A DNA stretch of 11,528 nt from contig JASIBJ010000779.1 of NCBI GenBank assembly GCA_030045215.1, positions 1-11,528 of the forward strand. The letters run 5' to 3'. A program made the translations under genes and the position numbers. Source of the DNA: Streptosporangiaceae bacterium. GTDB taxonomy: Bacteria > Actinomycetota > Actinomycetes > Streptosporangiales > Streptosporangiaceae. The notes below the pieces were generated by a model. The model saw only the letters and a list, made by a program, of their open reading frames with translations. It was not told where the DNA came from and made no database searches. Positions 7,348-11,528 of this stretch are shown here, piece after piece; position 1 is the first letter of the stretch; the number at the start of each line of letters is the position of its first letter.

Positions 7348-7375
7348 TTGGCGTCTCGAATTCGCCGGATAGCCT
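7348..7375 (+). promoter_or_regulatory. Candidate promoter for rsfS
   Basis: TTGGCG (7348-7353) and TAGCCT (7370-7375) are 16 bases apart in the AT-richer gap between the permease gene and rsfS. They would start a transcript near 7382, with a leader of about 77 bases. Both hexamers are imperfect. A TACGTT at 7385-7390 is an alternative -10. Confidence 0.3.
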
Positions 7376-7458
7376 GGCAGTTGGCTACGTTCAGTTTTCA
7401 CCGGAACGTGAGATCGTATGAGGGCCAACCGGCGAGCCGAGGAGGACTGCCAGCACTC

Positions 7459-7869
7459 GTGACTGCCACCGACAGGGCCGTCGAGCTCGTGGAGATCGCG
7501 GCCGCAGCCGCGGCTGACAAGCTCGCCTCCGACATCATTGCGTACGACGTCAGCGAGCAGCTGGTCATCACCGATGCTTTTCTGCTCTGTTCGGCATCGA
7601 ACGACCGCCAGGTTCGCTCGATCGTCGACGAGATCGAGGAGAAACTGGCCCACGCCGGCGCCAAGCCCGCCAGGACCGAGGGGGAGCGCGAAGCTCGCTG
7701 GGTGCTGCTCGACTACATCGACATCGTGGTGCATGTCCAGCATGCCGAGGAGCGGGTCTACTACTCACTGGAGCGGCTGTGGAAGGACTGCCCGGTGATA
7801 CCGCTGCCTGAGCCGGTGGGTGCCTCCGGTGCCCACGGATCGGGGACCGGCGACGGAGGCCGGCGCTGA
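7459..7869 (+). CDS. rsfS: Ribosome silencing factor RsfS (Iojap/DUF143)
   Basis: The protein has 136 residues from the preferred GTG. RsfS binds protein L14 of the large ribosomal subunit and blocks joining with the small subunit, lowering translation during starvation. The family is recognised by ITDAFLLCSASNDRQV (37-52) and the long core that includes EGEREARWVLLDYIDIVVHV (74-93) and QHAEERVYYSLERLWKD (94-110). The start VTATDRAVELV matches, from memory, the N-terminus of actinobacterial RsfS. The frame is open upstream to 7282, adding 59 residues of basic sequence encoded by AT-richer intergenic DNA, which is rejected. AGGAGGA at 7440-7446 lies 12 bases before the GTG, a long spacing. The last 20 residues are a G-rich tail. 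Confidence 0.92.
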   Translation: MTATDRAVELVEIAAAAAADKLASDIIAYDVSEQLVITDAFLLCSASNDRQVRSIVDEIEEKLAHAGAKPARTEGEREARWVLLDYIDIVVHVQHAEERVYYSLERLWKDCPVIPLPEPVGASGAHGSGTGDGGRR

Positions 7870-7922
7870 CAGTCACGGCAGGGTCGGGCAGCATCTGGTC
7901 GGGCGGCGACACCGCGGAGATC

Positions 7923-8540
7923 GTGAAACTGGTGCTGTGGCGCCACGGGCAGACCACGTACAACGCGGAGCGAAGGTTCCAGGGGCAGGCTGATGTGCCC
8001 CTCAACGACGCCGGCCGGGAGCAGGCCACGCGGGCTGCCCCGTATCTGGCGGCGATGAAGCCGGACGCCATTTTCTCCTCCGATCTCAGCCGGGCGACCG
8101 AGACGGCCGACATTCTCGCCCGGCTTACCGGGCTGCCCGTGCAGTTGGACAAGGACCTGCGCGAGCGCGGTGGCGGCTCGTGGGAGGGCAAGACCGCCGA
8201 CGAGATCCGGGCCCAGTTTCCCGAGGCGTTCGCCAACTGGGCTCCCGCCGACGGCGAGACCGCCGCGGCGGTGGCCGACCGGGCGTCGGCCGCGATGGAG
8301 CGGATCGCTGAGAGCCTCCCCGGCGGCTCGCTGGCCGTCGTGGTTGCCCACGGGGGGGCCCTCGGCTTCGGCTCGGCCCGGCTACTCGGCATTCCCGACG
8401 ACCTGCGGCCGCTCGGGCCATTCGGCAACTGCTGCTGGTCGGTCCTGTCCCGGCGGTTTGGGCGGTGGCGGCTGCTTGAGCACAATGTCGGGATCTTGCC
8501 CGAGCCGGTCCTCGACGTCGACGCCGGACGCCATGTTTAA
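7923..8540 (+). CDS. Histidine phosphatase family protein (phosphoglycerate mutase-like)
   Basis: This 205-residue member of the histidine phosphatase superfamily forms a phosphohistidine intermediate. The RHG motif is R7-H8-G9, with H8 the nucleophile. Further active-site residues are R57 (SSDLSRATETA, 52-62), E81 (LRERGGGSWEGK, 79-90) and H143 (VVVAHGGA). All catalytic residues are present. Family members include phosphoglycerate mutases and phosphatases for sugar phosphates or cofactor precursors; the true substrate cannot be told. The GTG start is fixed by the first strand KLVLWRHG, with a GGAG only three bases upstream. The gene lies 53 bases after rsfS and is probably cotranscribed with it, an arrangement common in actinobacteria. 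The stop codon falls in the loop of a strong hairpin. Confidence 0.9.
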   Translation: MKLVLWRHGQTTYNAERRFQGQADVPLNDAGREQATRAAPYLAAMKPDAIFSSDLSRATETADILARLTGLPVQLDKDLRERGGGSWEGKTADEIRAQFPEAFANWAPADGETAAAVADRASAAMERIAESLPGGSLAVVVAHGGALGFGSARLLGIPDDLRPLGPFGNCCWSVLSRRFGRWRLLEHNVGILPEPVLDVDAGRHV

Positions 8541-8549
8541 CACATGGCG
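8529..8549. terminator. Hairpin between convergent phosphatase and TetR genes
   Basis: CGCCATGT (8529-8536) and ACATGGCG (8542-8549) form a perfect 8-bp stem with the loop TTAAC. The loop contains the TAA stop of the phosphatase gene. The TetR gene ends seven bases further on from the other strand, so one hairpin can end both transcripts. There is no T-run, which is common for actinobacterial terminators. Confidence 0.6.
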
Positions 8550-8555
8550 GCCGTC

Positions 8556-9257
8556 TTAACGTGGGCCTTCGGTCGGTTGCGGGCTGACCGAACCCGCTTC
8601 GCCTGCCGCATGCAGGAGTCTGTCAGAGCCTCCGGTGGCCGGTCCCGGTAGCTCGGCTAGCCCGGGGAACCGAGGGCCGCGCAGTGTTTCGAGGCGATGA
8701 AGGATCGCCATTTCGCCGCGGGTGATTGCTTCGAGGTCATGAAGGAGCCAGTACTGGTGGCTGGCGGCGCCCAGGAGTGCCTGGATTTCAAAGGCAACCT
8801 GCGCAGCGTCGTCCTGGGTGAGCTGTCGTAGTGCGATGCCGGCTGTGACCAGTTCTTCGAGGCGCTGCATCCACCATCTCATGGTCGCTTCAACCGCAGC
8901 CCGGACCGGGCCGCTGCGAGCGGCGTATTCGTGAAAGACGGTGACCCAGAAGTCCCCGCCGTGCAGCCCGGTCTCACCGCGGTAGGAGAGCAGGGCCCCG
9001 CACATTGCCAGTAGCCGCGGCACACCATCGGGGGCGGACTCGGCCGGCGTGACGACATCGCGCAGGAACTGTGCCCGCGCGTACCGGATCGTTTCGAGTT
9101 GCAGCCCTTGCTTTGAGCCGAAGTGCCCGTAGAGCCCGGCCTTGCTCATGGCCAGTTCGCCCGCGAGCCTGCCTATAGTCAGCGATTCCAGGCCGTACAG
9201 CCCTGCAAGCTGGTAGGCACGGGCGAGGATGCGGCCCTTGGTAGTCCGGTCTTCCAC
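8556..9257 (-). CDS. TetR-family transcriptional repressor
   Basis: The 233-residue protein has an N-terminal TetR DNA-binding domain. The helix-turn-helix is in LTIGRLAGELAMSKAGLYGH (26-45), followed by the family's FGSKQGL segment (46-52). The rest (about 60-210) is the helical ligand-binding and dimer domain, rich in W, H and Y (FWVTVFHEYAARSG, WWMQRLEELV, SHQYWLLHDLEAI). The ligand is unknown. The tail is proline- and glycine-rich. The GTG start has no Shine-Dalgarno. TAAACT ends six bases before it, which suggests a leaderless transcript. The gene diverges from a methyltransferase gene, and the shared gap carries a double palindrome. The expected role is repression of itself and the methyltransferase gene, relieved by a small molecule. 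Confidence 0.9.
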   Translation of the reverse strand: MEDRTTKGRILARAYQLAGLYGLESLTIGRLAGELAMSKAGLYGHFGSKQGLQLETIRYARAQFLRDVVTPAESAPDGVPRLLAMCGALLSYRGETGLHGGDFWVTVFHEYAARSGPVRAAVEATMRWWMQRLEELVTAGIALRQLTQDDAAQVAFEIQALLGAASHQYWLLHDLEAITRGEMAILHRLETLRGPRFPGLAELPGPATGGSDRLLHAAGEAGSVSPQPTEGPR

Positions 9258-9263
9258 GGCGCC

Positions 9264-9269
9264 AGTTTA
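9264..9269 (-). promoter_or_regulatory. -10 element for leaderless tetR transcript
   Basis: On the minus strand TAAACT is followed by six bases (GGCGCC) and the GTG start. The overlapping TATAAA (9266-9271) is a second option. The left palindromic operator begins at 9271, so a bound repressor would cover this promoter. Confidence 0.45.
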
Positions 9270-9270
9270 T

Positions 9271-9312
9271 ACGTACGATCGTTCGTGTGTTATCGTACGA
9301 ACGATCGTACGC
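9271..9312. promoter_or_regulatory. Double palindromic operator between tetR and the methyltransferase gene
   Basis: Two 16-base near-palindromes face each other: ACGTACGATCGTTCGT (9271-9286) and ACGAACGATCGTACGC (9297-9312). Each fits ACGNACGATCGTNCGT, apart from the last base of the right site. Together they form a perfect 15-bp inverted repeat (9272-9286 with 9297-9311) around a 10-base spacer. Their centres are 26 bases apart, about 2.5 helical turns. The sites flank TATCGT (9291-9296), a possible -10 for the methyltransferase gene, and touch the tetR -10. The natural reading is two TetR dimers closing both promoters. Confidence 0.8.
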
Positions 9313-9321
9313 ATATGCAGC

Positions 9322-9328
9322 GAGGAGG
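9322..9328 (+). promoter_or_regulatory. Shine-Dalgarno that sets the methyltransferase start
   Basis: GAGGAGG lies seven bases before the GTG at 9336. This decides against the ATG at 9315 and against longer frames that would run through the operator and the tetR gene. Confidence 0.75.
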
Positions 9329-9335
9329 CGCGCCG

Positions 9336-10175
9336 GTGACCGAGGCAATCGAAGGCCGCGTCAGCCGCTACATCCTTGAAGGCGACGATGCAGACCTGCG
9401 GCGGCTGCTGGCCTTCTCGGAGGTCACCTCAGCGCCGGCCAGGCGCGCGTTCAGCAGGATTGGCCTGTCCGATGGGTGGGCGGCAATCGACTGCGGGTGC
9501 GGTCCCATCGGCGCGCTGGCAGACCTGGCAGACATGGCGGGCCCTCGCGGCCGCGTGGTCGGCGTCGATGTCAGTGGGCTGGCCATCGAACGCGCGCATT
9601 CAGTCGCGGCGAGGCTCGGATTGGACAACGTCGAGCTGGTAACCGGTGACATTCACGGCCTTAATCCGGCCGCACTGGGCGGGCCCTTCGATCTGGCCTT
9701 CACCCGGCTGGTCCTCATGCACCAGGCCGACCCGGCACTCACCCTGAGCAGAATCGCGCAGCTGGTCCGCCCCGGCGGATGGATCATCGCGCACGAGCCA
9801 CTGCGAAACCCGCCGCCACGATCCCATCCGCACATGGATGCTCTCGACGCCTACTACGGCTTGCTGCACGAGATGCTGGAACGCACCGGCGTGCCGTACG
9901 GCGCCGTGGAGGGCCTGCCACGATCGGCCCGCGCAGCGGGCCTGGAAGTTGTCGCGGCTGAGGGCTTTTTCATCCTCGGCGAACCGGAACTTGCCTTCGA
10001 GATCCACGCCAACACCCTTCAAGCGTTCAAGGATGCCGCCGTCAGTCTGGGCGTCGCGGCCGAGCACGTCGACGCGCTGATCGCTGCACTCCGCGCTGGC
10101 AAGACTGGCAACTATGAGTGGGTGTCCACGCCATTCTTCATCGACCTGACACTGCGCAAGCCCCGAGTCACATGA
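9336..10175 (+). CDS. Class I SAM-dependent methyltransferase
   Basis: From the preferred GTG the protein has 279 residues. It has a Rossmann-type methyltransferase core: motif I AIDCGCGPIG (50-59) binds S-adenosylmethionine, VVGVDVS (74-80) supplies the acidic ribose-binding D78, VTGDIH (102-107) is motif III-like, and LVRPGGWIIAHEP (144-156) is the motif after strand five. The C-terminal part (about 157-279) has an aromatic-rich helix region (MDALDAYYGLLHEMLERTG, 167-185) that may form the substrate lid. It resembles UbiE/COQ5-like small-molecule methyltransferases; the acceptor is unknown. Control by a divergent TetR gene suggests a response to a small molecule, for example modification of a xenobiotic or natural product, but this is inferred from context. 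The open frame upstream to 9123 is antisense to tetR and is discounted. Confidence 0.88.
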   Translation: MTEAIEGRVSRYILEGDDADLRRLLAFSEVTSAPARRAFSRIGLSDGWAAIDCGCGPIGALADLADMAGPRGRVVGVDVSGLAIERAHSVAARLGLDNVELVTGDIHGLNPAALGGPFDLAFTRLVLMHQADPALTLSRIAQLVRPGGWIIAHEPLRNPPPRSHPHMDALDAYYGLLHEMLERTGVPYGAVEGLPRSARAAGLEVVAAEGFFILGEPELAFEIHANTLQAFKDAAVSLGVAAEHVDALIAALRAGKTGNYEWVSTPFFIDLTLRKPRVT

Positions 10176-10184
10176 GGGCCGATC

Positions 10185-10673
10185 GTGGGTTTCGGGGTCA
10201 TTCCTATGTCCCGAGAGATCACAGTGGGCCTAACGACCAACAACCCGAACCGCCCGGCCGACGTTCTAGTCGACGACGCTGCGATGTCGATCGGGCCGGT
10301 AACAAGGACCTGTGAAGCGAAGTACGTCGCGGTCATGTTGCCGCCACAGACGAGCAGATCTCTCCGGCCCCGCGGGAAGCTTCATGTCCCCTATCGCGGC
10401 GCCACCCTCAGCGCCCGGTCGCCAGGCGATGACGCCCACCTCGTCGAAGATGGGCGCCCGCTCGTCATCATCTGCAGCCGGCCAGTTCCCGAGCTCACTC
10501 GCTATGTTCGACCTCACGATGTGCGCCTGGTGTCGCCCGACTTGGCCAGGCAATCGCGGGACTCCTCCGGCATCAGAAAGTGGGTGCCGTCCGGACGTGG
10601 CATAAAACGCTTGCCGACACCCTTCTTGCTCAGTAGCATACTCAGTATGATAACGACTAGGCGGGAGTCATGA
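10185..10673 (+). CDS. Doubtful hypothetical ORF filling the methyltransferase-padR gap
   Basis: The stretch 10176-10669 has no recognisable gene. One plus-strand frame is open for 162 codons from a GTG, with GAGGG (10174-10178) six bases before it, and its TGA overlaps the padR ATG as ATGA. By hand count about 73 percent of its third positions are G or C, against roughly 60 percent at the other two, a weak coding signal. The protein is basic and matches no family known to me; it has no signal peptide or membrane helix. Its last 25 codons run through the padR promoter palindrome and a TATGAT hexamer, which argues against it. It may be a decayed gene, a new gene or chance. A shorter start is the ATG at 10206. 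A minus-strand frame (10266-10553) is equally unrecognised. Confidence 0.25.
   Translation: MGFGVIPMSREITVGLTTNNPNRPADVLVDDAAMSIGPVTRTCEAKYVAVMLPPQTSRSLRPRGKLHVPYRGATLSARSPGDDAHLVEDGRPLVIICSRPVPELTRYVRPHDVRLVSPDLARQSRDSSGIRKWVPSGRGIKRLPTPFLLSSILSMITTRRES
10637..10649. promoter_or_regulatory. Perfect palindrome in the padR promoter (candidate PadR operator)
   Basis: CATACTCAGTATG is a perfect 6-1-6 palindrome. It overlaps TATGAT (10646-10651), a near-consensus -10 element 18 bases before the padR ATG. TTCTTG (10623-10628) is a weak -35 at 17 bases. PadR proteins usually repress their own operon by binding such dyads, so binding here would block the promoter. The surrounding 40 bases are clearly more AT-rich than the neighbouring genes. 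Confidence 0.55.
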
Positions 10674-11254
10674 GCGTTCGGCACGCGCTGCTGGCACTGC
10701 TCAGCGAGGGGCCGAAGTACGGGCTTCGGCTGCGCGAGGAATTCGAGGCGGGCACCGGCGAGGTCTGGCCGCTGAACATCGGGCAGGTGTACACGACGCT
10801 GCAGCGGCTGGAGCGAGACGGGCTTGTCGAATCCGACGACGATGATGAGCGGGACAGCCCGCAGAAGCGGTTCCGGATCACCGCCGAGGGCGACCGTGAA
10901 CTGGCTGCATGGCTGCGGACTCCGCCGGACATGTCCTCGCCGCCGCGCGACGAGCTTGTGATCAAGGTGCTGGTGGCGATGCGTGTGCCGGGCACGGACG
11001 TACATGAGGTCATCCAGGCGCACCGCCGCTTCCTGGTGGAGCTCATGCAGCAGTGGACCCGGATCAAGGATGCCGATGCGGGCCGTGACCTGGCGCTGGG
11101 GCTGGCGGTGGACGCGGAGCTGTTCCGGCTGGATGCGGTGGTCCGCTGGCTGGACGCCGCCGATGGCCGGATCAAGCGGGCCGCGGTGGAGCCGCTGGCC
11201 CGGTCGCGAGACGACCTGCCCCGGCTGAGGATGAGGGCGGGGACGGCGCGGTGA
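10670..11254 (+). CDS. PadR-family transcriptional regulator
   Basis: This 194-residue repressor has an N-terminal winged helix (about residues 4-80): HALLALLSEGPKYGLRLREE (5-24), then the recognition-helix region NIGQVYTTLQRLERDGLVES (36-55) and the wing with KRFRITAEGDREL (66-78). The second half (about 90-175) is the helical dimer domain of the longer PadR class. PadR proteins commonly sense toxic small molecules and control adjacent ABC or other drug exporters. Here the stop overlaps the start of an ABC ATPase gene as GTGA, so regulator and transporter form one operon. A palindrome over the -10 element points to self-repression. The ATG has GGGAG only two bases upstream, so ribosome binding may be weak. 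Confidence 0.92.
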   Translation: MSVRHALLALLSEGPKYGLRLREEFEAGTGEVWPLNIGQVYTTLQRLERDGLVESDDDDERDSPQKRFRITAEGDRELAAWLRTPPDMSSPPRDELVIKVLVAMRVPGTDVHEVIQAHRRFLVELMQQWTRIKDADAGRDLALGLAVDAELFRLDAVVRWLDAADGRIKRAAVEPLARSRDDLPRLRMRAGTAR

Positions 11255-11528
11255 GCATGCTGGAACTGCGTCAGGTGTCAAAGGTGTACGGCCTGGGCGC
11301 CGCCGAGGTGCACGCGCTCCGCGAGGTCAGCCTCGAAGTGGACCCGGGGATGATGGTGGCGGTGATGGGGCCGAGCGGGTCGGGCAAGTCGACGCTGCTC
11401 ACGATCGCCGGCAGCCTGGAGGAGCCTACCAGCGGTCAGGTCCTCGTCGCCGGGCACGATCTGGCCACGATGTCGCGCAACGACAAGGCGCGGCTGCGCC
11501 GCCAGTCGATCGGGTACGTGTTCCAGGA
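11251..11528 (+). CDS. ABC transporter ATP-binding protein, MacB/LolD-like (cut by window edge)
   Basis: Only the first 92 residues are visible. The A-loop Y13, Walker A GPSGSGKST (40-48) and Q-loop YVFQ (89-92) are present; the signature and Walker B lie outside. The segments LELRQVSKVYGLG, VHALREVSLEV and PTSGQVLVAGHDLATMSR are typical of the MacB/LolD/FtsE group, whose members work with FtsX-like permeases to move drugs, lipoproteins or envelope components. A permease gene is expected just beyond the edge. GTG at 11251 overlaps the padR stop (GTGA); an ATG two codons later at 11257 is an alternative. Confidence 0.9.
   Translation, partial: MSMLELRQVSKVYGLGAAEVHALREVSLEVDPGMMVAVMGPSGSGKSTLLTIAGSLEEPTSGQVLVAGHDLATMSRNDKARLRRQSIGYVFQ

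Noticed and set aside
7282..7458. 59-residue N-terminal extension of RsfS
   Set aside because: The segment has intergenic composition, and the family N-terminus (TATDR) begins at the GTG at 7459.
9123..9335. 71-residue N-terminal extension of the methyltransferase
   Set aside because: It would be antisense to the tetR helix-turn-helix and run through the operator; a strong Shine-Dalgarno serves the GTG at 9336.
10266..10553. 95-codon minus-strand frame in the methyltransferase-padR gap
   Set aside because: The protein is not recognisable and no ribosome site was found; kept only as a note in the entry for this stretch.
10514..11281. Long minus-strand open frame opposite padR
   Set aside because: It is antisense to a clear PadR gene and has no recognisable protein features; long antisense frames are usual in high-GC DNA.
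1..11528. CRISPR arrays, tRNA/rRNA genes, insertion sequences, attachment sites
   Set aside because: No regularly spaced repeats, no cloverleaf or rRNA-like sequence, and no transposase or integrase coding were seen.

Overview
The window is about 11.5 kb of high-GC DNA. Third codon positions are strongly G/C-rich, GTG starts are common, and Shine-Dalgarno sequences are GGAGG-like. Gene content also fits Actinomycetota: a SigE-family ECF sigma factor, a nadD/rsfS/histidine phosphatase block, PadR- and TetR-controlled cassettes, and several candidate leaderless starts. The genus cannot be told from the sequence.

Left part (1-3101): the 5' end of a minus-strand M48-type metalloprotease gene diverges from a phenylacetate-CoA ligase family gene. 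These are followed by an ECF sigma factor and a one-pass membrane protein, probably its partner. Middle-left (3123-4826): a minus-strand Bax inhibitor-1/YccA membrane protein diverges from an NADP-type short-chain dehydrogenase.

Centre (4850-8540): a plus-strand housekeeping block of nadD (NAD synthesis), rsfS (ribosome silencing) and a histidine phosphatase, with a two-gene ABC exporter (ATPase plus six-helix permease) lying between nadD and rsfS. An AT-richer 189-base gap with an inverted repeat precedes rsfS. A hairpin with the phosphatase stop codon in its loop closes the block.

Right part (8556-11528): a TetR repressor gene diverges from a class I SAM-dependent methyltransferase gene across a 78-base gap that carries a striking double palindromic operator. 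A 490-base stretch with only a doubtful ORF follows. Then comes a padR gene whose promoter carries a perfect short palindrome, overlapping by four bases the start of a MacB/LolD-type ABC ATPase cut off by the window end. The right part therefore holds two small ligand-responsive cassettes, one modifying (methyltransferase) and one exporting (ABC).

Several genes have longer open frames upstream than their real starts. Starts were chosen from Shine-Dalgarno spacing, -10 elements and family N-termini. No tRNA, rRNA, CRISPR array or insertion sequence was seen. The window contains no clear novel multi-gene system; the TetR double operator with its methyltransferase target is the most distinctive element.
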